Below, piece after piece: positions 21,138 through 30,218 of a stretch of 64,000 bases of DNA; the stretch's first letter is position 1, and each line of letters starts with the position of its first letter. A program made the translations under genes and the position numbers. The notes under the pieces were generated by a model. It was not told the DNA's origin. It ran no database searches and worked only from the letters and a program-made list of their open reading frames with translations. The DNA comes from Bacteroidaceae bacterium (GTDB lineage Bacteria > Bacteroidota > Bacteroidia > Bacteroidales > Bacteroidaceae), in NCBI GenBank assembly GCA_017546505.1, contig JAFYWV010000023.1, positions 25,170 through 89,169 of the forward strand, written 5' to 3'.

Positions 21138-22144
21138 AAGTAGCTGTCGTTATTCTGAATTACAATGGGGCAGGGTGGCTTTCCCGCTTTCTGCCTTCTG
21201 TGGTGAGCTACTCGCCCGATGCGGAGATTGTTGTGGCCGACAATGCATCGACCGATGACTCCGTGGCTGTGGTGAAGGATAATTTCCCCACAGTGCGTCT
21301 TGTGGTACTCGATAGGAACTATGGTTTTGCCGACGGATATAATAGGGCGCTTGAGCAGGTGACGGCAGAATACTATCTGCTTCTGAACTCCGACGTTGAG
21401 GTAACGGAGGGGTGGCTCGAACCGATGCTGTCGTTTATGGAAAAACACCCGGTAGCAGTGGCCTGTCAACCAAAAATATTGTCATATAATAATAAAACAC
21501 ATTTTGAATATGCCGGTGCGTCCGGTGGTTTCATCGACCGCTATGGCTATCCCTACTGCCGTGGCAGGTTGTTCAATTCTGTCGAAGAGGATAAAGGACA
21601 GTATGACGATGTATGTCGCATATTTTGGGCAACTGGAGCTGCAATGATGGTGCGTAGCGTAGCTTTCCGCAATGCAGGTGGTTTCGATGGCCGTTTCTTT
21701 GCTCATATGGAGGAGGTTGACCTCTGTTGGCGTATGATTGCAAGGGGTGGTGAAATCTATGTCGTGCCACAGAGCCGTGTCTATCACGTCGGTGGTGCAA
21801 CACTCAGCAAAGGCAATCCGCGAAAAACATTCCTCAATTTCCGCAATAATCTGTTGATGCTGTATAAGAACTTGCCCGATGGCGAATTGCGCGGTGTGAT
21901 GCGTACAAGAACCGTATTTGATTATGTGGCAGCTTTGAAATTCTTGCTTGGCGGAGCCGTCGGTGATTTTAAAGCCGTGTTGCGTGCGCGACGCGAGTAT
22001 AAGCGTTTGCGTGGTGAGTATGCGGCGCAGCGCTGTTATAACATCTCACAAGTGACGGTTCCGGCGGTTGCGGAGCGTGCCCGCTTTTCGTTGCTGTGGC
22101 AATATTATGTTAAAGGCAAAAAATATTTCTCAAAATTGAACTGA
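21134..22144 (+). CDS. GT2 family glycosyltransferase (rhamnosyltransferase-like)
   Basis: A 336-residue soluble GT-A enzyme. It opens with VAVVILNYNGAGWL, has the nucleotide-binding DNASTDDS near residues 36-43 and LLNSDVEV near 83-90 (DxD-like), and carries the acceptor-side EEVDLCWRM near 195-203, which is characteristic of WbbL-like members that add rhamnose to lipid-linked N-acetylglucosamine. No membrane helix is evident apart from a hydrophobic stretch near residues 270-285. It probably works on a cell-surface polysaccharide on the cytoplasmic side. It overlaps mtaB by 4 bases and the next gene by 1 base, so the three are translationally coupled. Confidence 0.87.
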   Translation: MKVAVVILNYNGAGWLSRFLPSVVSYSPDAEIVVADNASTDDSVAVVKDNFPTVRLVVLDRNYGFADGYNRALEQVTAEYYLLLNSDVEVTEGWLEPMLSFMEKHPVAVACQPKILSYNNKTHFEYAGASGGFIDRYGYPYCRGRLFNSVEEDKGQYDDVCRIFWATGAAMMVRSVAFRNAGGFDGRFFAHMEEVDLCWRMIARGGEIYVVPQSRVYHVGGATLSKGNPRKTFLNFRNNLLMLYKNLPDGELRGVMRTRTVFDYVAALKFLLGGAVGDFKAVLRARREYKRLRGEYAAQRCYNISQVTVPAVAERARFSLLWQYYVKGKKYFSKLN

Positions 22145-22851
22145 TGATGGAAACTGCATTATATCTAATTCCGGTTACGCTGGGCGAAACACCGCTGGGT
22201 AATGTCTTGCCGCAATATAACAGTGAAGTTATTGCCGGTATACGCCATTTTATTGTGGAGGATATCCGTTCGGCACGTCGCTTTTTGCGTAAGGTCGACC
22301 CATCTTTCGACATTGACGGCTCGCAGTTCTTTGAACTTAACAAGCACACTTCGCCCGAGGCTGTTTCGGGTTTTCTGCGTCCTTTGTACGAGGGCAAGCC
22401 AATGGGCGTGATTTCAGAGGCCGGTTGTCCGGCTGTTGCCGACCCCGGGGCCGATGTTGTTGCCATTGCTCAACGCAAAGGTCTGAAAGTTGTTCCTCTG
22501 GTTGGCCCCTCCAGCATCATCCTCTCTGTTATGGCATCGGGCTTCAATGGACAGAGTTTTGCGTTTAACGGTTATCTGCCTGTAAAACCCGATGAGCGCA
22601 TAAAGGCTCTGCGCAAACTTGAACAGCGCATATATAACGAAAATCAGACTCAACTTTTCATCGAAACACCCTATCGCAATGGCAAGATGGTTGAGGATAT
22701 TCTTGCAGCTTGCCGTCCGCAGACAAAATTGTGCATAGCTGCGAACCTGACTTGTGAAGGTGAGTATGCCAAGACGTGTACCGTCAAGGAGTGGAAAGGC
22801 AAGGTGCCTGACCTGTCAAAAATACCTTGTATATTCTTGCTTTATAAGTAA
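22144..22851 (+). CDS. SAM-dependent methyltransferase, tetrapyrrole methylase fold (RsmI-related)
   Basis: A 235-residue protein that starts LYLIPVTLGETPLGNVLP, the family's opening strand and loop, and has GVISEAGCPAVADPGADVV near residues 90-108, the SAM-binding signature shared with RsmI (16S rRNA 2'-O-methylation at C1402) and with diphthine/cobalamin enzymes. It also has VPLVGPSSIILSVMASGFNGQSFAFNGYLP, the second block. Bacteroidota carry this short RsmI-like paralogue widely; the exact target is not shown here. Start ATG 22144 overlaps the previous stop (TGATG); the next Met is adjacent. It closes the mtaB-GT2 operon. The C-terminal RsmI extension is missing. Confidence 0.82.
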   Translation: MMETALYLIPVTLGETPLGNVLPQYNSEVIAGIRHFIVEDIRSARRFLRKVDPSFDIDGSQFFELNKHTSPEAVSGFLRPLYEGKPMGVISEAGCPAVADPGADVVAIAQRKGLKVVPLVGPSSIILSVMASGFNGQSFAFNGYLPVKPDERIKALRKLEQRIYNENQTQLFIETPYRNGKMVEDILAACRPQTKLCIAANLTCEGEYAKTCTVKEWKGKVPDLSKIPCIFLLYK

Positions 22852-23346
22852 AAATAAGAATGTAGAAAATAAAATGCGGTTAGCGGCTTTTGCTGTTGCC
22901 GAAACTCCGTTTTCACCTTTCTGTTTTCCACAAGGTGCTCCCCTAATGTAGGGGAGCTGTCACAAAGTGACTTAGGGGTATTTTGCGATTGAAAATAAAT
23001 TTTCACTCACTCGCAGCTTTAACCTCACTTTGTGCACTTGAACCTGCTTTCGTTCGCAGTGCAACTTGCAAGTAAACTTGCGTTGCGCTCACTCACTCGC
23101 AGCTTTAACCTCACTTTGTGCACTTGAACCTGCTTTCGTTCGCAGTGCAACTTGCAAGTAAACTTGCGTTGCGCTCACTCACTCGCAGCTTTAACCGCAC
23201 TTCGTGTGTTTGAACCTGCTTTCGTTCGCTGTGCAACCTACAAGTAAACTTGCGTTGCGTTCACTCACTCGCAGCTTTAACCGCACTTCGTGTGTTTGAA
23301 CCTGCTTTCGTTCGCTGTACAACTTGCAAGTAAACTTGCGTTGCGT
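22852..23346. other. Repeat-rich intergenic region before uvrB
   Basis: No gene is seen. It holds a cloverleaf-like palindromic element (22937-22978) and four copies of an 86-bp tandem repeat (from 23003), both described separately. The first 80 bases after the methyltransferase show nothing else. Confidence 0.8.
22937..22978. repeat. Short palindromic element with two stems (MITE/REP-like)
   Basis: GCTCCCCTA/TAGGGGAGC form a 9-bp stem with loop ATG (22937-22957). GTCAC/GTGAC form a second with loop AAA (22959-22971). TTAGGGG at 22972-22978 can instead pair with CCCCTAA at 22940-22946. Elements with this sequence style occur as dispersed intergenic repeats in gut bacteria. No coding capacity. 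Confidence 0.6.
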
Positions 23347-23362
23347 TCACTCACTCGCAGCT
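23003..23362. repeat. Tandem repeat, four 86-bp units plus a partial fifth
   Basis: Units start at 23003, 23089, 23175, 23261 and 23347, each opening with TCACTCACTCGCAGCTTT; the period is exactly 86. The first two units are nearly identical, the last two share their own variants (CGCACTTCGTGTG). Each contains the palindrome GCAAGTAAACTTGC. The partial fifth copy overlaps the 3' end of uvrB, whose last codons (AASE-stop) are the repeat's opening. This indicates that the array grew from the end of uvrB. Confidence 0.9.
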
Positions 23363-25392
23363 TTCTGCTTTAATATCTCCATCAGTTTGAACATCTCGTC
23401 GCGGTGTTGTGCAGCCTCAATGAACTCCATCTTCTCTGCTGCACTCTCCATAAGCCGGCGTGTGCGCTCAATGCTCTTCTTAAGCTGCTCCACACTCATA
23501 TACTCCACAATCGGGTCGCAGGCAATGGCGGTCGTTTGGTCGTTGTTGCCGTATAGCTTTATGCTCTTTCCGCTCTTTCCGCTCTCCTTGTTCTTCCTCT
23601 CGAGCGCAAGGGCATTTGTTATCTCTTTCTTGATTTGTGTCGGTGTTATGCCGTTCTGTTCGTTGTAGCGTATCTGTTTCTCCCTTCGGCGGTTTGTCTC
23701 GTCTATTGTACGCTGCATACTCTCGGTGATTTTGTCGGCATAGAAGATTACAAGGCCATTGACGTTGCGGGCGGCGCGCCCGGCTGTCTGTGTGAGCGAG
23801 CGGTGGCTGCGCAGAAAGCCCTCTTTGTCGGCATCCAATATTGCAACAAGTGAAACTTCGGGCAGGTCGAGTCCTTCGCGTAACAGGTTTACACCAATGA
23901 GTACGTCATACAGTCCTTCGCGCAGGTCTGTCATAATCTGTATGCGCTCAAGCGTGTCTACATCGCTGTGGATGTAGTTGCAACGGACGCCATTCTTCTG
24001 CAGATAGTCGGTGAGCTCCTCGGCCATTCTTTTTGTGAGCGTTGTGGCAAGCACACGCTCCTCGCGCTCCACGCGCAGTTGTATCTCTTCCATCAGGTCA
24101 TCTACCTGGTTGGCTATGGGGCGCACCTCAATTATCGGGTCGAGCAGTCCGGTCGGTCGTATAACCTGTTCCACTATAATGCCTTCGCTCTTTTCGAGCT
24201 CATAATCGGCCGGAGTGGCGCTGACATATATTGTCTGTGGTGTCAATTTCTCAAACTCCTCGAACTTGAGCGGTCGGTTGTCGAATGCAGCCGGCAGGCG
24301 GAAACCGAACTCCACGAGGTTTGTCTTGCGGGCTCTGTCACCACCATACATTGCGTGTATCTGAGGAACGCTCACGTGGCTCTCGTCAATGATTAGCAGG
24401 AACTCCTCGGGGAAAAAGTCGAGCAGGCAATAGGGGCGGGTGCCGGCTTCGCGTCCATCGAAATAGCGCGAGTAGTTCTCTATTCCCGAGCAGTGTCCCA
24501 GTTCGCGCAACATCTCAATGTCGTATGTCACGCGTTCGTGCAGGCGTTTGGCCTCAAGAGGCTTGCCAATCTCGCGGAAATACTCTTCGCGGTCTATGAG
24601 GTCTTTCTCAATCTCGGCGATGGCACGCTCCGTGCTCTCTTTGGTGGTCATAAAAAGATTTGCCGGGTATATCCTGTAGTCGTCGAAACTGGCAATGCGC
24701 ACTCCTGTTGTGCCGTCAATCTCCTCAATGCTGTCGATGTCGTCGTCCCAAAAGGTTATTCGCAGTATGTGGTCGCTGTATGCAAGGCTCACCTCAACGG
24801 TGTCGCCTTTTACGCGGAAGTTACCGCGTGAGAGGTCGGCGTCGTTGCGTGTGTAGAGGCTGCCTACAAGCTTGCGCAGGAAAACATTGCGGTCAATCTT
24901 TTGCCCTACACGTATTTCAATCACATTGTTGTAAAAGTCGCTAGGATTGCCCATACCATAGATGCACGACACCGAGGAGATGACGACAACATCCTTTCTG
25001 CCCGAGAGCAGTGCCGACGTGGCTGCAAGCCTCAGTTTGTCAATCTCGTCGTTTATGGCAAGGTCCTTCTCGATATATGTGTCGCTCGACGGAATATAGG
25101 CCTCGGGCTGGTAGTAGTCGTAGTACGAGACATAGTATTCAACGGCATTGTTCGGGAAGAACCCCTTGAACTCATTGTACAGCTGTGCCGCAAGGGTTTT
25201 GTTGTGGCTCAAGATTAGGGTGGGGCGGTTTATCTCCTTTATGACGTTTGCCATAGTAAAGGTTTTTCCCGAGCCGGTGACACCAAGCAGTGTCTGCGCC
25301 GGAGCACCACTCCTTATGCCCTCTACAAGTTGGGCTATTGCTTCGGGCTGGTCGCCCATCGGTTTGTAGTCTGATGCAAGTTGAAATTTCAT
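23347..25392 (-). CDS. uvrB: Excinuclease ABC subunit B
   Basis: A 681-residue helicase-like repair protein. It has Walker A GVTGSGKT near residue 40, the damage-gripping beta-hairpin (YVSYYDYYQPEAYIP near 90-105), Walker B-type IIDESH near 338, helicase motif VI near QTAGRAARN, and the C-terminal UvrB/UvrC interaction helix. It takes part in nucleotide excision repair with UvrA and UvrC. The frame extends 18 codons upstream, but ATG at 25390-25392 gives the family start MKFQLASDYKPMGDQPEAI. The C-terminal residues are encoded by the tandem repeat that follows, so the tail may vary between strains. It stands as a single gene. Confidence 0.96.
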   Translation of the reverse strand: MKFQLASDYKPMGDQPEAIAQLVEGIRSGAPAQTLLGVTGSGKTFTMANVIKEINRPTLILSHNKTLAAQLYNEFKGFFPNNAVEYYVSYYDYYQPEAYIPSSDTYIEKDLAINDEIDKLRLAATSALLSGRKDVVVISSVSCIYGMGNPSDFYNNVIEIRVGQKIDRNVFLRKLVGSLYTRNDADLSRGNFRVKGDTVEVSLAYSDHILRITFWDDDIDSIEEIDGTTGVRIASFDDYRIYPANLFMTTKESTERAIAEIEKDLIDREEYFREIGKPLEAKRLHERVTYDIEMLRELGHCSGIENYSRYFDGREAGTRPYCLLDFFPEEFLLIIDESHVSVPQIHAMYGGDRARKTNLVEFGFRLPAAFDNRPLKFEEFEKLTPQTIYVSATPADYELEKSEGIIVEQVIRPTGLLDPIIEVRPIANQVDDLMEEIQLRVEREERVLATTLTKRMAEELTDYLQKNGVRCNYIHSDVDTLERIQIMTDLREGLYDVLIGVNLLREGLDLPEVSLVAILDADKEGFLRSHRSLTQTAGRAARNVNGLVIFYADKITESMQRTIDETNRRREKQIRYNEQNGITPTQIKKEITNALALERKNKESGKSGKSIKLYGNNDQTTAIACDPIVEYMSVEQLKKSIERTRRLMESAAEKMEFIEAAQHRDEMFKLMEILKQKAASE

Positions 25393-25521
25393 ATCCGTTT
25401 CAAAAAAAATGGGTGCTAATATACGAAAAATAATTGTGAGAAACAAGTGTGTCCATACTTGCGGTTTCTGCTCGCTTGCCGGGAGATTTTATTGACGGCT
25501 GCAAATAAAAAGAGACTCAAC

Positions 25522-25552
25522 TTGTATATTTCCATCAATTTATATACTTTTG
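25522..25552 (+). promoter_or_regulatory. Promoter of the GH27/GH16 gene
   Basis: TTG at 25522-25524, 20 bases, then TACTTTTG at 25545-25552: an exact Bacteroidota promoter pattern. ATG 25601 follows after a short leader. Confidence 0.65.
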
Positions 25553-25600
25553 ATAAATTTATTCAATATATTGCAGAGAGTATTTAAATTAACTATAAAT

Positions 25601-28600
25601 ATGAAAAGACTGTTTTATGCTTTGGCGCTGTCGTTGCCTCTTTGTACAGCAGCCGAAAATCCCCCACTTATGGGTTGGAGTTCTTGGAATACCTACGGTT
25701 TCCAAATCAATGATTCTGTAATTCAGGCTCAGGCCGATGCTATGGTTGGGCTTGGTTTCAAGGATTGTGGTTACAATCACATTAATATCGACGACGGCTT
25801 CTTTGGCGGCCGTGATGCTGAGGGTAATCTGCTCATTCACCCCGAGCGTTTCCCCAACGGATTGCGTGGGCTTGTGGATTATATTCACGCTAAAGGCTTG
25901 AAAGCAGGTATATACTCCGATGCCGGCCGTAACACCTGTGCTTCATATTGGGGCAAACCAAAGGATGAAATTGGCCGTGGTGTTGGTCTTTATGGTCACG
26001 ATGCTGCCGATTTTGACCTCTATTTCAACCCTGACAAACTCAATTTCGATTTTATAAAGATTGACTATTGCGGTGCCGATGCCGGCAATAACGACGAGGG
26101 GCTTGACCTTGATGTGGAACAGCGTTACAAGGAGATAGCTGCAGCACTGAAAGCTGTCGGTCGTGACGATGTCACCTGGAACATCTGCCGTTGGGCTTTC
26201 CCCGGCACTTGGGCTTGCGGCATCGCCGACTCTTGGCGTACTACCGAGGATATATACCTCGGTTGGGAGTCTGTAAAGAGCATCATCAACCAGAGCCTCT
26301 ATCTGTCGGCATATACAAGCTATGGCCATTACAATGATATGGATATGCTTGAGGTTGGTCGTGGCCTTACCGACGAAGAGGACAAAACCCACTTTGGTAT
26401 GTGGTGCATAATGAGCTCTCCGTTGCTCATCGGTTGTGATATGAACGACATCAAGGGTAATGCGCTCGAACTGATGCAGAACAAGGAGCTCATTGCATTG
26501 AACCAGAACACTCTTGGTTTGCAGGCATACGTGGTTAAACGCGAAAACGGTGGCTATGTGCTTGTGAAGGATGTCGAGGAGAAATATGGAACAAAGCGTG
26601 CCGTGGCTTTCTATAACCCCACAAATGCCGCTATTGATATGAGCATATCCTTTGAGCAGGTTGACCTTGCCGGCGAGGTAGCTGTGCGCGACCTGTTCGA
26701 AAAAAGAAATCTTGGCGTTTATGAGGGTGCATACTCTGTTACTGTGCCGGCTCACGGAACAAGGATATATAAATTTGATGCCGAGGAGCGTCTTGAGCGT
26801 ACCTTGTACGAGGCCGAGACTGCTTGGCTCACCGACTATCAGGAGATAAAGAACAACGAAGTCTATGGCACAGCAATCTATGCCGAGAAGAGCAACTGCT
26901 CAGGCGGTGTGGCTGTGGGTTGGCTTGGTAACCGTGACAGCAACGACCTTCAATGGCGTAATGTCTACAGCCGTGATGGTGGCGAGTACACTCTGCGCGT
27001 ATATTTTATAACCGGCGAAAACCGCACAATGAAATTGAGTGTCAACGGTGGTGAGCCTCAGGTCTATACCGGCAATTCGGGTGGCTGGGGCACAGTAGGC
27101 TCGGCAGAATTTGACGTGGTGCTCAAGAAGGGCGAGAACGTTGTGCGCCTTTTCAATGAGAACGGATATATGGGCGACATTGACAAAATGGTGCTTGTGA
27201 ACAAGAATGCACCTGTCGTTACTGTAGATTATCCCATTGTCTTTGACAAGAACCAGGGTTACACTCACGGCAGCCGTCGTCTGAACAGTGTTTCACTCAG
27301 CGGGCAGACATTGCAGTTGCCTACTCCGTTAAAGGTGTATAGCAAGATTGATGATGGTTGCTTCAATGCAAAGGCCGGTGAAACAGTTGCTCCATCTTTT
27401 GGCTTTACAGGTACTTGGATGAACGGCTTTGTATATATCGACCGCGGACAGGACGGTGCTTTCGAGGCAAAATTGAATGCCGACGGTTCAATCCCTGCCG
27501 GCAGCGATATTATGGCTTTCTCATACGCAGAGCCATCTTTGGGCTCGGGAACAGGCTATAACAGCAATGGTGAGAGAGTTTCAAATACAAATGTTCTCAA
27601 CCCTCCTGCATTTACAGTTCCTGCCGACCTGGCTCCCGGTTTCTATCGTATGCGTTACAAGGTCGATTGGGCTTCGATTGACCCTGCCGGACGTGCCGAG
27701 GATGGCAACGGTATTTTGCAGAACGGCGGTGCTATATGTGACGTGGTGTTGAATGTTCATAACGACAATGGCGCATTCTCTGTTGTTGCCGAGAATGGCG
27801 CGCTGCTTGCCGCCGACGGCTCGGCATTGCCTTCGACAGTGCCTTTTGCGCAACCTTTGACTGTAAAGGTTGTCCCCTCCGACGGTTATGTACTCGATGT
27901 GCTGAAAGTTCTTCACGGTCACAATCTCGACGGTGATGCAGAGCTTCACGGTGTGAAGCAGTATCGTGAGGATATTATCTCCGGAACGCTTGTAAAGGAC
28001 GGTAAGGTGACAATCCCTGCTGAATATATCGATGGCGATGTGGTGATAACCGCTGTCTTTGCCAATGCGGCAGATGGTGTCGGTGGCGATGGTTATGCGC
28101 TGTCGTTCGACAAGGATGCGCAAGTTCCCGGAGAACACAGATATTTAGTGTTGTTTAACAGAATGGATATGTCTCCCAGTGGCCCTGATACTTACAGAGA
28201 TGCATACCGCGTTGCTACCGATGAGGACCAAACCGGTTTTTATACTCTTGAAGGGACTCGGGATATAGATGTAATAATAGAAAATTTTGCTGGTGAGGAT
28301 ATCAAGAATGTTTATATGTATATCGACCTCAACAACGACGGTAAATTCGTGGCTCTGCTTAATGAGGATGGTTTGCCGGCAATGTCGAGTGAACTCGTCG
28401 CATTCTCTTGTCATAATGGCATAGATAGCGAAGGAAATCCTGCTCAAAAGGGAGCTGTGGCAATCCTTCCTACCGTTGTTCTTGATGATGCGATACCTGC
28501 AGGTGTGTATCGTATGCGTCTGAAATTGGATACGGATAATATAAATCCTGGCGGTTCCGAGAATTTTGTTGCCGAAAATGGTCTTATCATTGATTATCTT

Positions 28601-29887
28601 ATAAGTATCGCAGGCGATAAGAGGAGACTGACACTTCACACAGTTGATGGAAGTATAGACGGTGTGGATAATACAGCATTGCCTATGATGGTTGAAAATA
28701 ATGAAATGATTACATATGTATTGCGCGGTGCTCCGGGATATAAGTGTAATAAGGTAATTGTGCGTCATGGATATAATCTTGATGGCGAGCAGTATGTGAA
28801 CGGCAATCTTCAGTGGCGCGAGGTAGAGGAAAAAGTCAATGTCAATGCTAGGAATCATCTTGTGCCTGCGTGGTGTCTCGATGGTGATGTGGCTTTGTTT
28901 GCCGAGTTTGAGCCCGAGGAGGGTTGCGAGTGGCAGCTTGTTTTCAGTGACGAGTTCAATGCCGAGGATATGTCACAGCCTGTCGACGAAAAGTGGATGC
29001 GTTGCCAGCGTTACGGTGCAACCTGGAACCGTTGGCTCAGCGACAGCAAGGAGGTAATCTACCTGCAGGGTGGCGACCTCGTTGCACGCGCCATACCAAA
29101 CCCCGACCAGGCGAGCGACCCTGTGCCGATGATTACCGGTGGTATAAAGAGCAACAACCGTTTCGGCTTTACATACGGTTACGTCGAGGCGCGCATCAAG
29201 TCCAACCCCTGGACAGGAAACTTCCCTGCGTTCTGGATGATGCCCGAGAATCAGAGTGCCGGTTGGCCCGATTGTGGTGAGATTGACATCTGGGAAACAA
29301 TTGACTCTCAGGAGCGCTCTTGGCACACAGTACACAGCAACTGGACCTACGATCTCCATAACACAAATAACCCGCAGTCGAGCTTCAATGTCGCTACATC
29401 GCACGACCGTTACCATACATACGGCTTGAAGTGGGATGAGACAACCTTGATATGGTATGTCGACGGCAAGGAAGTCGGTCGTTATGCAAAATCAACCAAC
29501 CAATCATATCTTGACCAGGGACAGTGGCCTTTCGACAAGCATTTCCATCTGATTTTGAACCAGAGCGTGGGCAACAACGCTTGGGCTGCCGATGCCGATG
29601 TGACACACACCTATGAGACACGTTTCGATTGGGTGCGTGTATATCAGACACCAGGTATGGAGAATACAAACGGCACGGTCGGTGTGGTGTCTGTGCTTGA
29701 TGATGCCAATGCCGATGTTCGTGTCGCAGACAACACAGTCATTGTTTCTGTCGATGCTCCACGCAACGTGGCAGTGTATGATGTGTCAGGTCGCAAGGTG
29801 GCCGAGGATTTTGTCCGTGGCACACACTGCTTTGCCTTGTCAAGTGGCGTGTATGTTGTAGAGGGTGTAAAGGTTGTCGTTAAGTGA
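25601..29887 (+). CDS. Secreted GH27 alpha-galactosidase fused to a GH16 glucanase/galactanase-type domain
   Basis: A 1428-residue modular enzyme. A signal peptide (to about residue 18) is followed by GH27 (about 20-395) with MGWSSWN, nucleophile Asp near 155 in KIDYCG and acid/base Asp near 217 in WRTTEDI. A CBM6/35-like sugar-binding domain lies at about 400-530. Two repeated beta blocks follow (about 540-825 and 828-1108), each a GEVED-like domain plus a small domain containing HGxNLDG. GH16 (about 1110-1350) has its catalytic motif EIDIWE at about 1227-1232, with both Glu and the Asp present. The C-terminus is a sorting-like tail (VYDVSGRKV ... VEGVKVVVK). GH27 removes terminal alpha-galactose; GH16 cuts beta-1,3/1,4-glucans or galactans internally. 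I start at ATG 25601 for the signal peptide. Both catalytic centres look intact. Confidence 0.9.
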   Translation: MKRLFYALALSLPLCTAAENPPLMGWSSWNTYGFQINDSVIQAQADAMVGLGFKDCGYNHINIDDGFFGGRDAEGNLLIHPERFPNGLRGLVDYIHAKGLKAGIYSDAGRNTCASYWGKPKDEIGRGVGLYGHDAADFDLYFNPDKLNFDFIKIDYCGADAGNNDEGLDLDVEQRYKEIAAALKAVGRDDVTWNICRWAFPGTWACGIADSWRTTEDIYLGWESVKSIINQSLYLSAYTSYGHYNDMDMLEVGRGLTDEEDKTHFGMWCIMSSPLLIGCDMNDIKGNALELMQNKELIALNQNTLGLQAYVVKRENGGYVLVKDVEEKYGTKRAVAFYNPTNAAIDMSISFEQVDLAGEVAVRDLFEKRNLGVYEGAYSVTVPAHGTRIYKFDAEERLERTLYEAETAWLTDYQEIKNNEVYGTAIYAEKSNCSGGVAVGWLGNRDSNDLQWRNVYSRDGGEYTLRVYFITGENRTMKLSVNGGEPQVYTGNSGGWGTVGSAEFDVVLKKGENVVRLFNENGYMGDIDKMVLVNKNAPVVTVDYPIVFDKNQGYTHGSRRLNSVSLSGQTLQLPTPLKVYSKIDDGCFNAKAGETVAPSFGFTGTWMNGFVYIDRGQDGAFEAKLNADGSIPAGSDIMAFSYAEPSLGSGTGYNSNGERVSNTNVLNPPAFTVPADLAPGFYRMRYKVDWASIDPAGRAEDGNGILQNGGAICDVVLNVHNDNGAFSVVAENGALLAADGSALPSTVPFAQPLTVKVVPSDGYVLDVLKVLHGHNLDGDAELHGVKQYREDIISGTLVKDGKVTIPAEYIDGDVVITAVFANAADGVGGDGYALSFDKDAQVPGEHRYLVLFNRMDMSPSGPDTYRDAYRVATDEDQTGFYTLEGTRDIDVIIENFAGEDIKNVYMYIDLNNDGKFVALLNEDGLPAMSSELVAFSCHNGIDSEGNPAQKGAVAILPTVVLDDAIPAGVYRMRLKLDTDNINPGGSENFVAENGLIIDYLISIAGDKRRLTLHTVDGSIDGVDNTALPMMVENNEMITYVLRGAPGYKCNKVIVRHGYNLDGEQYVNGNLQWREVEEKVNVNARNHLVPAWCLDGDVALFAEFEPEEGCEWQLVFSDEFNAEDMSQPVDEKWMRCQRYGATWNRWLSDSKEVIYLQGGDLVARAIPNPDQASDPVPMITGGIKSNNRFGFTYGYVEARIKSNPWTGNFPAFWMMPENQSAGWPDCGEIDIWETIDSQERSWHTVHSNWTYDLHNTNNPQSSFNVATSHDRYHTYGLKWDETTLIWYVDGKEVGRYAKSTNQSYLDQGQWPFDKHFHLILNQSVGNNAWAADADVTHTYETRFDWVRVYQTPGMENTNGTVGVVSVLDDANADVRVADNTVIVSVDAPRNVAVYDVSGRKVAEDFVRGTHCFALSSGVYVVEGVKVVVK

Positions 29888-29973
29888 CGGCATCTTTTCG
29901 CAGCAGCCCAACAGAAACAGCCTGAATTTTATTCTGTGATTGTTTGAGGATCGTTTTTTAGCAGATTTTTTTA

Positions 29974-30016
29974 CTTTAAAGGCAGGAAACAGTGTCGCTG
30001 TTTCCTGCCTTTAAAG
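29974..30016 (+). terminator. Long hairpin after the GH27/GH16 gene
   Basis: A perfect 19-bp stem (29974-29992 with 29998-30016) around a five-base loop TGTCG. It lies 87 bases past the stop. No T-run follows, so it may protect the 3' end as much as terminate. Confidence 0.6.
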
Positions 30017-30136
30017 GAGTAAAGATGCAAAGACTGGTTCGAACTTTACATTGCCGTGCTTTAGTGTATTTAAAAAAAAATAGACATCTTCTTATGATAT
30101 TTTAGTTTTTGCTAACGAATAATGAGCTTTTTATGG

Positions 30137-30167
30137 TTGTTTTTTCTGTCAAAAAGCACTATCTTTG
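30137..30167 (+). promoter_or_regulatory. Promoter of the bamD-rpoZ-DUF4293 operon
   Basis: TTG at 30137-30139, 20 bases, TATCTTTG at 30160-30167. This full-consensus promoter gives a leader of about 45 bases. Confidence 0.65.
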
Positions 30168-30218
30168 CAAAAATTTTTAATAAATGCGTTTAATGGGCGA
30201 TTGTGCGTTGTCCGGTAA

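Larger units (their letters stand above)
29888..30218. other. Intergenic region between the fusion enzyme and bamD
   Basis: It contains the hairpin at 29974-30016 and the promoter at 30137-30167. The bases between 30017 and 30136 hold nothing I recognise. Confidence 0.6.

Noticed and set aside
23003-23362. Possible CRISPR array
   Set aside because: The whole 86-bp period is repeated with no variable spacers, and there are no cas genes in the window.
30030-30060. GGTTCGAAC-like sequence that recalls a tRNA T-arm
   Set aside because: No matching acceptor, D or anticodon arms can be drawn around it.
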